A stretch of 12,583 nucleotides of DNA from JBFHNV01 sp965365655 (GTDB taxonomy: Bacteria > Pseudomonadota > Gammaproteobacteria > HK1). This document shows, piece after piece, positions 6,364 through 12,583 of the stretch. Numbering within the stretch: the first letter of the stretch is position 1; each line of letters starts with the position of its first letter. The notes beneath the pieces are model-generated. The model was given only the letters and a program-made list of their open reading frames with translations. It was not told where the DNA came from and searched no databases. The stretch covers positions 1 through 12,583 of the forward strand of contig CBDUCN010000133.1 of assembly GCA_965365655.1 (NCBI GenBank), written 5' to 3'. The position numbers and the translations under genes were made by a program.

Positions 6364-7809
6364 ATGACGCAACCGATCACCCTGGTGTGGTTCCGGCGCG
6401 ACCTGCGCCTGGACGACAACCCCGCGCTGACCGCGGCGTCGGCGCGCGGGCGCGTGGTGCCGGTGTTCACGTGGTGCCCGCAGGAGGAAGGCGAGTGGGC
6501 GCCGGGCGCCGCGTCGCGGGTGTGGCTTCACCTGTCGCTGCAGGCCCTCGAGGCCAGCCTCGCGAGACGGCACCTGTCGCTGGTGATCCGGCGCGGCGAC
6601 GGCGCCGCGCGCGTGCTGCTCGACCTGGCCCGCGAGACCGGCGCCACCGCGGTGCACTGGAACCGCCTGTACGAGCCCGCGGTCGTCGAGCGCGACACGG
6701 CGCTGAAGCGCGAGCTGCGCGCGCAGGGCCTGGAGGCGCACAGCCACGGCGGCGCGCTGCTCCACGAGCCGCACACGGTGAAGACCCGCCAGGACACCCC
6801 GTTCCGGGTGTTCACGCCGTTCTACAGGCACGCCAGCGGCCTCGGCCCGCCGCGCGCGCCGGAGCCGGCGCCGAAGCCGTTGACAGGCTCCGGCAAGGCG
6901 CCGCGCAGCGACGCGCTGGACGCTCTGGAGCTGCTGCCCGCGATCGACTGGGCCGGCGGCATCCGCGACGCGTGGCGCCCGGGCGAGGCGGGCGCCGCCC
7001 GGGAGCTGGAGGCCTTCGCCGACGACGCGGTGGCGCACTACGAGCAAGGCCGGGACCGCCCGGCGCAGACCGGCACCTCGCGCCTGTCGCCGCACCTGCA
7101 CTTCGGCGAGATCTCGCCGCGCCGCGTGTGGCACACGCTCGCCGCGGCGTGGCCGGGCCGCGGCGACGGCGCGGTGAGCGTGCAGGTGGAGCCGTTCACC
7201 CGCCAGCTCTACTGGCGCGAGTTCGCGCACCACCTGCTGTTCCACTACCCGCAGACCGCCCGCGAGCCGCTGGCGCCGAAGTTCCGGCGCTTTCCGTGGG
7301 CCGACGCGCCGCGGGCGCGCGAGGCCTGGCAGCGCGGGCGCACCGGCTACCCGCTGGTGGACGCCGGCATGCGCGAGCTGTGGGCCACCGGCTGGATGCA
7401 CAACCGGGTGCGCATGAACGTCGCGTCCTTCCTCGTGAAGCACCTGCTCACGCACTGGCTGCACGGTGCGCGCTGGTTCTGGGACACCCTCGTGGACGCC
7501 GACCTCGCGAACAACACGATGGGCTGGCAGTGGGCCGCCGGCTGCGGCGCCGACGCGGCCCCGTACTTCCGCATCTTCAACCCGGTGCGCCAGGGCGAGC
7601 GCTTCGATCCGGACGGCGCCTACGTCCGGCGCTGGGTGCCGGAGCTCGCGAAGCTGCCGGCCGGGCACGTGCATGCCCCGTGGGCCGCGCCCGCCGGCGT
7701 GCTGCGCGAGGCCGGCGTGACGCTGGGCGAGGACTACCCGCGGCCGATCGTCGATCACAAGGAGGCCCGCGCCCGCGCGCTCGCCGCGCTGGACAAGACC
7801 AAGGGATGA
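6364..7809 (+). CDS. phr: Deoxyribodipyrimidine photolyase (cryptochrome/photolyase family, class I-like)
   Basis: The protein has 481 residues, normal for class I CPD photolyases, which use blue light and FADH- to split pyrimidine dimers. The N-terminal antenna-binding Rossmann domain starts 'LVWFRRDLRLDDNPAL'. The FAD-binding part shows 'GTSRLSPHLHFGEISPR' at 237-253, 'QLYWREFAHHLL' at 281-292, 'GYPLVDAGMRELWATGWMHN' at 328-347 and 'GADAAPYFRIFNP' at 395-407. By comparison with E. coli PhrB the tryptophan electron chain is intact (W322, W365, W388), as are the Asp-x-Asp near FAD (D378, D380) and the Asn facing flavin N5 (N384). The substrate-contacting Trp is W284, but the neighbouring Glu274 equivalent is Gln (Q281). 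The ATG at 6364 follows the DUF3429 stop by 8 bases. The upstream open frame to 5662 overlaps that gene and is spurious. A weak compound hairpin (7823-7849) follows the stop. Confidence 0.95.
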   Translation: MTQPITLVWFRRDLRLDDNPALTAASARGRVVPVFTWCPQEEGEWAPGAASRVWLHLSLQALEASLARRHLSLVIRRGDGAARVLLDLARETGATAVHWNRLYEPAVVERDTALKRELRAQGLEAHSHGGALLHEPHTVKTRQDTPFRVFTPFYRHASGLGPPRAPEPAPKPLTGSGKAPRSDALDALELLPAIDWAGGIRDAWRPGEAGAARELEAFADDAVAHYEQGRDRPAQTGTSRLSPHLHFGEISPRRVWHTLAAAWPGRGDGAVSVQVEPFTRQLYWREFAHHLLFHYPQTAREPLAPKFRRFPWADAPRAREAWQRGRTGYPLVDAGMRELWATGWMHNRVRMNVASFLVKHLLTHWLHGARWFWDTLVDADLANNTMGWQWAAGCGADAAPYFRIFNPVRQGERFDPDGAYVRRWVPELAKLPAGHVHAPWAAPAGVLREAGVTLGEDYPRPIVDHKEARARALAALDKTKG

Positions 7810-7882
7810 GGTCCACCCGCCGGGCACGGAGCGCCGGCGCGGAAGTGCCAACGTGGCGGCTGAACCGGCCTCCGGGATCCGG

Positions 7883-7888
7883 TAGCCT
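7883..7888 (+). promoter_or_regulatory. Possible -10 box (TAGCCT) giving a leaderless lipoprotein mRNA
   Basis: TAGCCT ends exactly 6 bases before the ATG at 7895, so transcription 7 bases downstream of the box would begin at the A of the start codon. The sequence before it (CGGTAGCCT) resembles the GGTAGCAT in front of zwf. A poor -35 match (around 7860-7866) is all that lies upstream. Confidence 0.35.
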
Positions 7889-7894
7889 CCGCCC

Positions 7895-8404
7895 ATGACA
7901 CCGAAGCCGCCCGTCTCCCGCCGCCGCGTGCTCGCGTGCGCGAGCGGGTGCCTCGCCGTCGCGCTGCTGCCCGGCTGCGGCGGGCTGACCCGGCTGGAGC
8001 AGCCGCCGCGGGTCACGCTGGTCGGGCTCGAGCCGGTGGAGGTGCGTTTCCTGGAGCAGCGCTACCTGGCCGTGCTGAGGGTGCAGAACCCGAACCCGGT
8101 GGAGCTGCCGATCGACGGCCTGGAGTACACCCTCGCGATCAACGGCAGCGACTTCGCCGACGGTGTGAGCCGGCAGCGGGTCACGGTTCCGGCGTGGGGG
8201 GAGAAGACGCTGGAAGTCGGCGTGGTCAGCACCATCATGAAGCTGTTCCGGCAGATCGAGCAGCTTGCGGACTCCGACGGCCGGCTGCGCTACGCGATCC
8301 GCGGCTCGCTGGGCCTCGGCAGCGCCGGCAGCGTGCCCTTCGAGCACGACGGAGAGGTGGACCTGCGCCCGCCCGCGCGCACGCCCCAGGGCCGCCGCGC
8401 GTGA
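7895..8404 (+). CDS. LEA type 2 (WHy-domain) family lipoprotein
   Basis: The protein has 169 residues. The N-terminus has 'VSRRRVLACASGC', a hydrophobic stretch, then the lipobox LPGC with Cys28 as the lipidated residue; the SRRRVLA motif leaves Tat export possible. The rest is one WHy/LEA-2 beta-sandwich domain, shown by 'LVGLEPVEVRFLEQRYLAVL' and 'RVQNPNPVELPIDGLEYTLA' in succession, then 'GVSRQRVTVPAWGEKTLEVG' and a C-terminal 'IRGSLGLGSAGSVPFEHDGE'. Such bacterial lipoproteins are usually linked to stress tolerance, but their specific job is unknown. The start at ATG 7895 fits both the lipobox spacing and the upstream TAGCCT box. No Shine-Dalgarno sequence is seen. The 85-base gap after the photolyase suggests its own promoter. 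Confidence 0.87.
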   Translation: MTPKPPVSRRRVLACASGCLAVALLPGCGGLTRLEQPPRVTLVGLEPVEVRFLEQRYLAVLRVQNPNPVELPIDGLEYTLAINGSDFADGVSRQRVTVPAWGEKTLEVGVVSTIMKLFRQIEQLADSDGRLRYAIRGSLGLGSAGSVPFEHDGEVDLRPPARTPQGRRA

Positions 8405-8494
8405 AGCCGCCCGTGTTCCCGCCGCGGCGCCGCGCGCGCGCCTGACCGGGACGCCACGCCCGCCCCGTTTGCGACCCGCCCGGAACGCTCCGCC

Positions 8495-9010
8495 ATGCAC
8501 CGACTCGCCTCGCTGATCCGCCCCATCCCGAACTTTCCGCAGCCGGGGATCGTGTTTCGCGACATCACGCCGCTGCTCGCGAACCCCGCCGCGATGCGTC
8601 TCGCGGTGCACCAGCTCGTGCACCCGTTCATCGGCGAGCGCATCGACATGGTCGCGGGAATGGAGGCGCGCGGCTTCATCTTCGGCGCGCTGTGCGCGCA
8701 GGAGCTGAACGCGGGCTTCGTGCCGCTGCGCAAGCCGGGCAAGCTGCCGCACGACACGGAGAGCGTGAGCTACGCGCTCGAGTACGGGCAGAACGCGCTG
8801 GAGGTGCACGTGGACGCGCTGGGCCACGGCCACCGCGTGCTGCTGGTGGACGACCTCATCGCCACCGGCGGCACCGCGGCCGCGTCGGTGTCGCTGATCG
8901 AGCGCCTGGGCGGCACGCTGGTGGGCTGCGCGTTCGTCGTGGAGCTCGACGACCTCGACGGCCGCGCGAAGCTGGCCGGCCAGCGGGTGCACACGCTGCT
9001 CCATTTCTGA
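8495..9010 (+). CDS. apt: Adenine phosphoribosyltransferase
   Basis: The protein has 171 residues, the normal Apt length. The cytoplasmic enzyme salvages adenine: adenine plus PRPP gives AMP and pyrophosphate. Recognisable segments in order are 'IRPIPNFPQPGIVFRDITPL' (8-27), 'GMEARGFIFGALCAQELNAG' (55-74), 'FVPLRKPGKLPHDTESVSY' (75-93) and the PRPP-binding loop 'VLLVDDLIATGGTAAAS' (115-131). The last carries the acidic pair D119-D120 and the TGGT turn. It is complete, with no missing key residue seen. The start at ATG 8495 gives the standard N-terminus; GGAACG about 8 bases upstream is a weak ribosome binding site. The 90-base gap from the lipoprotein gene (8405-8494) holds a self-complementary GC block at about 8424-8435 and no clear promoter. 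Confidence 0.97.
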   Translation: MHRLASLIRPIPNFPQPGIVFRDITPLLANPAAMRLAVHQLVHPFIGERIDMVAGMEARGFIFGALCAQELNAGFVPLRKPGKLPHDTESVSYALEYGQNALEVHVDALGHGHRVLLVDDLIATGGTAAASVSLIERLGGTLVGCAFVVELDDLDGRAKLAGQRVHTLLHF

Positions 9011-9073
9011 GCGCCCGTGGCCGTTCCGTCCCACCCGGATCGCGACGCGCGCAGCACGCCCCGGGATGTGCCC

Positions 9074-9529
9074 ATGCAGTACGTCGAGTGGCGCTGGCGG
9101 CGGCTGGACGACTTCGACGCCGCGGGCCTGTACCAGCTGCTCGCGCTGCGCCAGCGCATCTTCGTGATCGAGCAGCGCAGCATCTACCTCGACGCGGACG
9201 GGCTGGACGGCGACACCTGGCACCTCACCGGGCACGACGGCGACCGGCTCGCGTGCTGCCTGCGGCTGATGCCGCCGCGCGTGCACGGCCCCGAGGCGGC
9301 CATCGGCCGGGTCGCGGTCGCGCGCGCGTACCGCGGCCAGGGGCTGGGCCAGGAGATGATGCGCCTCGCGCTCGCGCGCATCGACGAGCGGCACGCACAG
9401 GCCCCCGTTCGCCTTGCCGCGCAGGCGCACCTGCAGGCCTTCTACGGCGCGTTCGGCTTCGAGACCGTGTCGGCGCCCTACGACGAGGACGGCGTGCTGC
9501 ACGTGGACATGCGCCGCGACCGTGACTGA
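9074..9529 (+). CDS. GNAT family N-acetyltransferase, ElaA-like
   Basis: The protein has 151 residues. It follows the E. coli ElaA pattern throughout: 'LYQLLALRQRIFVIEQRSIY' near the start, then 'LDADGLDGDTWHLTGHDGD', the acetyl-CoA binding segment 'GRVAVARAYRGQGLGQEMM' (conserved R-G-x-G-L-G), and 'AQAHLQAFYGAFGFETVSA' with a final 'YDEDGVLHVDM'. GNAT enzymes move acetyl from acetyl-CoA to an amine; the substrate of ElaA proteins is not settled. A GTG at 9017 would add 19 residues, but ElaA proteins begin at about the ATG 9074 (MQYVEWRWRRL), with GGGATG upstream as a modest ribosome binding site. The stop overlaps the next start (GTGACTGA), implying translational coupling with the HAD phosphatase. 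Confidence 0.88.
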   Translation: MQYVEWRWRRLDDFDAAGLYQLLALRQRIFVIEQRSIYLDADGLDGDTWHLTGHDGDRLACCLRLMPPRVHGPEAAIGRVAVARAYRGQGLGQEMMRLALARIDERHAQAPVRLAAQAHLQAFYGAFGFETVSAPYDEDGVLHVDMRRDRD

Positions 9530-10148
9530 CGCGCCCGCGCGCGGCGCGCGCGCGGTGCTGCTGGACCTCGGCGGCGTGCTGATTCACGTTCGCTTCGAGC
9601 GCGCGCTCGCGCACTGGGCCGCGGCTGCCGGGCGCACGCCGGACGCGTTCGCGGGGCGTTTCTCGCCGGACGCCGCGTACGAGCGCCACGAGCTCGGCGA
9701 GCTCGACTTCGCCGGATTCGCCGACCACCTGCGCGAGCGGCTCGGCGCGGACCTCGACGACGACGCGCTGCTCGCCGGCTGGAACGCGGCGCTGGGCGAC
9801 GCGATGGACGGCGCGGCGGCCCTGGTGCGCGCCGCCGCGCGCACCCGCGCGCTCTACCTGTTCAGCAACACCAACGCCGCGCACCACGCGCACTGGTCGC
9901 GCGAGCACGCGGCGCTGCTCGCGCCGATGCACGGCGTGTTCGTGTCCCACGACATCGGCGCGCGCAAGCCGGACCCCGAGGCGTTCCGGCGCGTGGTGTC
10001 GCACATCGGCGTCGCGGCCGGCGAGGTGGCCTTCTTCGACGACCTCGCGGACAACGTCGCCGGCGCACGGCGCGCCGGCCTGATGGCGTGGCAGGTCGCG
10101 GGCCCTGCCGACGTCGCGCGGGCGCTGGGGCTGTCGCGACCGGGTTGA
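9522..10148 (+). CDS. HAD-superfamily (subfamily IA, YihX-like) hydrolase
   Basis: The protein has 208 residues. HAD motifs are in order: motif I 'LLDLGGVLIHV' with nucleophile D15; motif II 'LYLFSNTN' (111-118); motif III K149 in 'GARKPDPEAF'; motif IV 'FFDDLADN' with D173 and D174. Position D+2 of motif I is Gly (DLG), as in YihX-type sugar-phosphate phosphatases, rather than the second Asp of typical HAD phosphatases. Helical cap residues lie at about 25-95. The likely reaction is dephosphorylation of a small phosphometabolite; the substrate cannot be inferred. GTG 9522 is the start because it overlaps the acetyltransferase stop by 8 bases and leaves the normal short lead before motif I; the longer frame from 9414 lies inside the previous gene. 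It converges on zwf, with 38 GC-rich bases between and no clear T-tailed terminator. Confidence 0.88.
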   Translation: MTDAPARGARAVLLDLGGVLIHVRFERALAHWAAAAGRTPDAFAGRFSPDAAYERHELGELDFAGFADHLRERLGADLDDDALLAGWNAALGDAMDGAAALVRAAARTRALYLFSNTNAAHHAHWSREHAALLAPMHGVFVSHDIGARKPDPEAFRRVVSHIGVAAGEVAFFDDLADNVAGARRAGLMAWQVAGPADVARALGLSRPG

Positions 10149-10186
10149 CGGGCGGGCCTGCCCGGGCCGGCCGGCGCGCCGCCGCG

Positions 10187-11707
10187 TCAGCCCCGCGACC
10201 AGCTCCCCTCGCAGCCGCGGAACAGCCGGTCCGCGTCCGGCGGCCCCCAGCTTCCCGCCGGGTACTCCAGCACCGGCGGTGCGCCGTCCGCGCGCCAGCC
10301 CGCCAGCACGCCGTCGATCACGTGCCACGCGGCCTCGATCTCGTCGGCGCGCAGGAACAGCGTCTGGTCGCCGCGCAGCGCGTCCAGCAGCAGCCGCTCG
10401 TAGGCCTCCGGCGACTCGGCGCCGAAGTGATCGCGGTAGTCGAACGCGAGCGTCGCCGGCGCCATGACCATCGCGCTCCCCGGGCGCTTCACGCCGAAGG
10501 ACAGGCGGATCGCCTCGTGCGGCTGGATCGCGAGCGTCAGCACGTTGGGGCGCAGGTCGCACAGCGAGCCGTCGCGCAGCATGCGCCTGAGCTCCGCGTC
10601 GCTGACGCCGTCCGGACGGTTGAACAGCTGCACCGGCGGCGTGCGGAACTGCACCTGGATCTCGGTGAAGCGCTTCGGCATGCGCTTGCCGTGGCGGAGC
10701 AGGAACGGCACCCCGGTCCAGCGCCAGTTGCCGACCTCGAAGCGCAGCGCCGCGTAGGTCTCGGTCGTCGAATCCGCCGCGACGCCGTCCTCGTCGAGGT
10801 AGCCCTTCACTGCCGTGCCGTCCACCGTGCCCGGCGCGTAGCGCGCGCGCACCGAGTCCACCGCGACGTCGTGCGGGTCGGGCACGTGCAGCGCGCGCAG
10901 CAGCTGCACCTTCTCGCCGCGCACCGCCTCGGGGTGCAGCGTCGCCGGCGGCTCCATCGCGACCAGCGCGAGCAGCTGCAGCATGTGGTTCTGCACCATG
11001 TCGCGCACCGCGCCGGCGCCGTCGTAGTACGCACCGCGCCCGGCCTCGACGCCGATCGACTCCGCAACGGTGATCTGCACCAGCTCCACGTGGTGTCGGT
11101 TCCACAGCGGCTCGAAGATCGCGTTGTGGAAGCGAAAGCCCAGCAGGTTCTGCACCGTCTCCTTACCGAGGTAGTGATCGATGCGGTAGATCTGCTCCTC
11201 GCTGAGCATCTCGTGCAGGTCGCGGTTCAGCGTCTGCGCGCTGGCGAGGTCGTGACCGAACGGCTTCTCCACCAGCACCCGGCGCCACGCGGTGCGCTCG
11301 CCCTCGCGCATGTCGAGCAGCCCCTCGGCGCTCAGCGCCGCGACCGTGGCCCCGAACAGCCGCGGCGCGAGGGACAGGTAGAACAGGCGTCCGATCTGCG
11401 CGCCGTCCGCCAGCGCGTCGAGGCGATCGCGAAGCGCGCGCATCGAGCCCGGCTGCGACGCGTCGGCGCGCTGGTAGTGCACCCGCGGCGCGAGCGCGTC
11501 GAAGGCGTCACGCGCGGACGGCGCCAGCGCGTCGCGCAGGGACGCGCGAAACGCCTCGTCGGAGCGCTCGCTGCGGGCGACGCCAATCACCGAGAACGGC
11601 TCGCGCAGCGCCGGGTCGCCGGCCAGGCGCGCCAGCGCCGGCGCGAGCTTGCGGTGCATCAGGTCGCCGGTGGCGCCGAAGACCACGATCTGGGCGGGAG
11701 ACGTCAT
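10187..11707 (-). CDS. zwf: Glucose-6-phosphate dehydrogenase
   Basis: The protein has 506 residues, typical for the bacterial enzyme. It oxidises glucose 6-phosphate to 6-phosphogluconolactone with NADP+ (or NAD+), the entry to the oxidative pentose phosphate and Entner-Doudoroff routes. Visible motifs are the dinucleotide-binding loop 'FGATGDLMHRKLAPAL' (10-25), 'VLVEKPFGHDL' (144-154), the substrate and catalytic signature 'RIDHYLGKETVQN' (175-187) with D177 and H178, and the second His, H241, in 'DMVQNHMLQLLALVAM'. The C-terminal beta domain is complete ('FTEIQVQF', 'NVLTLAIQPHEAIRL', 'EAYERLLLDALRGD', 'GSWGPPDAD'). ATG 11707 is the first sensible start. No Shine-Dalgarno is visible, and a TAGCAT box lies 6 bases upstream. 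The usual partners (pgl, edd, gnd) are not in the window. Confidence 0.97.
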   Translation of the reverse strand: MTSPAQIVVFGATGDLMHRKLAPALARLAGDPALREPFSVIGVARSERSDEAFRASLRDALAPSARDAFDALAPRVHYQRADASQPGSMRALRDRLDALADGAQIGRLFYLSLAPRLFGATVAALSAEGLLDMREGERTAWRRVLVEKPFGHDLASAQTLNRDLHEMLSEEQIYRIDHYLGKETVQNLLGFRFHNAIFEPLWNRHHVELVQITVAESIGVEAGRGAYYDGAGAVRDMVQNHMLQLLALVAMEPPATLHPEAVRGEKVQLLRALHVPDPHDVAVDSVRARYAPGTVDGTAVKGYLDEDGVAADSTTETYAALRFEVGNWRWTGVPFLLRHGKRMPKRFTEIQVQFRTPPVQLFNRPDGVSDAELRRMLRDGSLCDLRPNVLTLAIQPHEAIRLSFGVKRPGSAMVMAPATLAFDYRDHFGAESPEAYERLLLDALRGDQTLFLRADEIEAAWHVIDGVLAGWRADGAPPVLEYPAGSWGPPDADRLFRGCEGSWSRG

Positions 11708-11912
11708 GTCGCAATGCTACCCAGCCCGCGCCCGCGATCCGATGCGCCGGCCGACTCGGGCGCGCGGCAGCGCCGCGGCTCGCGCGGCCCTCGCCCGCGT
11801 GCGAACCGTGTGGGTGCGCCGCGTCGCGGGCGGGGCGACACCGCCGCCAGCGGATTCCCGCGCGGTCGCGGGCCGCGCCGCCGCCGGGCAGGTCGCTCGG
11901 GCCGCCGACCGC
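11708..11912. other. GC-rich intergenic region between the DUF6559-like gene and zwf
   Basis: These 205 bases separate two minus-strand genes. No gene was recognised here. A 6-bp inverted repeat, CCCGCG and CGCGGG around CGGT (11857-11872), could act as a transcript-end hairpin for the upstream DUF6559-like gene but has no T-tract. The end nearest zwf carries the TAGCAT box listed separately. Confidence 0.35.
11714..11719 (-). promoter_or_regulatory. Possible -10 box (TAGCAT) giving a leaderless zwf mRNA
   Basis: On the minus strand GGTAGCAT is followed by six bases (TGCGAC) and then the zwf ATG. Transcription 7 bases after the box would start at the A of the ATG. No -35 consensus is obvious in the GC-rich upstream sequence. 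The spacing is identical to that of the TAGCCT box before the lipoprotein gene at 7895. Confidence 0.35.
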
Positions 11913-12314
11913 CTACAGGCCCCCGCCCGCGCCGCCGTCGCCCCCGCCACCGGCATCGCCGAAGCCTGCGCCGCTCACGGGCCCGCCGGCGTCGTGCAGC
12001 GTGCCGCCCACCCCCATCGTGCGCGCCGCGTCCAGGGAGAAGCCCGCGTCGCCGTCGAAGTGGCGATCCGCGATCTCGCCGCGCATGGACTGCACCTGCG
12101 CGTCGCCGCCGACCTCGCGCGCCGCGTGATCCGCGACCAGGAACATCGCGAACGCGTAGTTCCAGTAGCGCCGGTCGTAGCGGCGATCGACGAGCACCTC
12201 CTTCACCTGCGAGGCCGTGTACGCGTCACTCGCGCCGAAGCGTTCGACGAGATCCCGCGGCAGCCGCCTCGCGATGCGTTTCAGCGCGCGCCGCTTGCTC
12301 CACCATCCGAACAT
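11913..12314 (-). CDS. Small DUF6559-like protein with a glycine-rich C-terminal tail
   Basis: The protein has 133 residues. The N-terminal two thirds match what I know of the DUF6559 pattern: a basic helical start 'MFGWWSKRRALKRIARRLPR' (1-20), 'LVERFGASDAYTASQVKEVL' (22-41), 'RRYWNYAFAMFLV' (48-60) and 'VQSMRGEIADRHFDG' (74-88). The function of the family is unknown. Residues 103-133 are unusual: nearly all Gly, Ala and Asp, ending GGGGDGGAGGGL, likely disordered. There is no signal peptide or membrane helix. The ATG at 12314 has GGGAGG about 6 bases upstream, which rules out the longer frame from 12563. It is divergent from the TSUP permease gene. The family assignment is from memory of the pattern and is moderately certain. 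Confidence 0.75.
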   Translation of the reverse strand: MFGWWSKRRALKRIARRLPRDLVERFGASDAYTASQVKEVLVDRRYDRRYWNYAFAMFLVADHAAREVGGDAQVQSMRGEIADRHFDGDAGFSLDAARTMGVGGTLHDAGGPVSGAGFGDAGGGGDGGAGGGL

Positions 12315-12394
12315 CCGTGCCTCCCGTGTCGTCCCGCGCGCAGGCGCGTCCGACCCGCTGTGCGACCGCGCCTCGCGCCCGCGGCGGCACCTTC

Positions 12395-12403
12395 TGCTAA
12401 CGT
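12395..12403 (+). promoter_or_regulatory. Possible extended -10 element upstream of the TSUP permease gene
   Basis: TGCTAACGT reads as an extended -10 (TGn plus TAACGT) about 50 bases before the ATG at 12454, within the 139-base divergent gap (12315-12453). No -35 box is clear upstream. Extended -10 promoters can do without one, so this is possible but weak. Confidence 0.3.
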
Positions 12404-12453
12404 CGGCTGCCGCCTCGCGGCCGAGCGCGTTCCACCCTCCCAGAGCCGCCGCC

Positions 12454-12583
12454 ATGTCGCAACCGCTGATTCTCGCGCTCGTCGCGACGACGTTCCTGAT
12501 CGCGGGCGGCGTGAAGGGAGTGATCGGCCTGGGCCTGCCGACGGTGTCGCTGGCGCTGCTCACCGCGACCCTGGGCCTGCACG
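12454..12583 (+). CDS. TSUP (TauE/SafE) family membrane permease, N-terminus only
   Basis: Only 43 residues are visible before the window ends. They form a first transmembrane helix (MSQPLILALVATTFLIAGGV) and the family's signature loop 'GGVKGVIGLGLPTVSLALL' (18-36), where the K-G-V-x-G-x-G-x-P pattern is diagnostic for TSUP permeases. These inner-membrane proteins export or import sulfite, sulfoacetate and other small organosulfur or organic anions; the substrate here cannot be told. The ATG at 12454 is the only start that gives this N-terminus. Its ribosome binding site is weak (AGAG about 9 bases upstream). It is divergent from the DUF6559-like gene. Confidence 0.85.
   Translation, partial: MSQPLILALVATTFLIAGGVKGVIGLGLPTVSLALLTATLGLH

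Noticed and set aside
4414..8016. Minus-strand open frame of about 1200 codons covering the photolyase and DUF3429 genes
   Set aside because: It crosses the antisense of several well-supported plus-strand genes and another frame of the AsmA gene. The product is Arg/Ala-rich without family features.
8424..8435. Self-complementary GC block (CGCGGCGCCGCG) as a hairpin
   Set aside because: It is a continuous palindrome without a loop in a region made almost only of G and C, so it is likely chance.
7577..9502. Minus-strand open frame of about 640 codons opposite the lipoprotein, apt and acetyltransferase genes
   Set aside because: Antisense of three clear genes; the sequence is an Arg/His/Ala/Val-rich shadow with no domain.
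10149..10186. Bidirectional terminator between the HAD gene and zwf
   Set aside because: Several short GC inverted repeats overlap here, but there is no single good stem and no T- or A-tract. A terminator is expected between convergent genes, but I cannot point to one.
10088..12400. Plus-strand open frame of about 770 codons opposite zwf
   Set aside because: Antisense shadow of zwf: composition is biased to Arg/His/Ala/Gln, with no motifs. zwf is unambiguous.

Overview
The window is very GC-rich (third codon positions are almost all G or C) and gene-dense. The protein families (Tat/Sec lipoproteins, an AsmA-family protein, an ElaA-type acetyltransferase, a TSUP permease, Zwf, Apt, a photolyase next to DUF3429) point to a high-GC proteobacterium, probably gamma- or betaproteobacterial. 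That placement is inference from family content only. I see no rRNA, tRNA, CRISPR array, insertion sequence or phage gene. No gene-free stretch exceeds about 220 bases.

Left third (1-5630, all minus strand, listed in the order it is transcribed): an AsmA-family membrane-anchored protein (5630-4029); a crotonase-fold enoyl-CoA hydratase/isomerase-like protein (3896-3117); a methyltransferase of the cyclopropane synthase/coclaurine N-methyltransferase type, only 13 bases further on (3103-2072); a secreted ABC-type substrate-binding protein (1876-770); and the N-terminal part of a membrane sensor that runs off the left edge (700-1). The last two form a typical ligand-binding protein plus sensor pair. 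Strong hairpins follow the AsmA gene and the methyltransferase gene, so the strand divides into three probable units: asmA-like; crotonase plus methyltransferase; binding protein plus sensor.

Middle (5852-10148, all plus strand): a DUF3429 membrane protein closely followed by a class I-type DNA photolyase; a WHy/LEA-2 domain lipoprotein; adenine phosphoribosyltransferase (apt); an ElaA-like GNAT acetyltransferase overlapping a HAD-superfamily phosphatase. These look like housekeeping and stress functions rather than one pathway.

Right end: glucose-6-phosphate dehydrogenase (zwf, minus) converges on the HAD gene; a small DUF6559-like protein with a glycine-rich tail (minus) lies behind it; and the start of a TSUP (TauE/SafE) permease (plus) runs off the right edge.

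I found no convincing new multi-gene system. The points most worth a second look are: a coclaurine-NMT-like methyltransferase whose catalytic Glu-His pair is replaced by Arg-Arg, co-directional with a crotonase that has lost one catalytic Glu; a TAGC(A/C)T box placed so close to three start codons that at least two mRNAs may be leaderless; and perfect or near-perfect hairpins behind stop codons.
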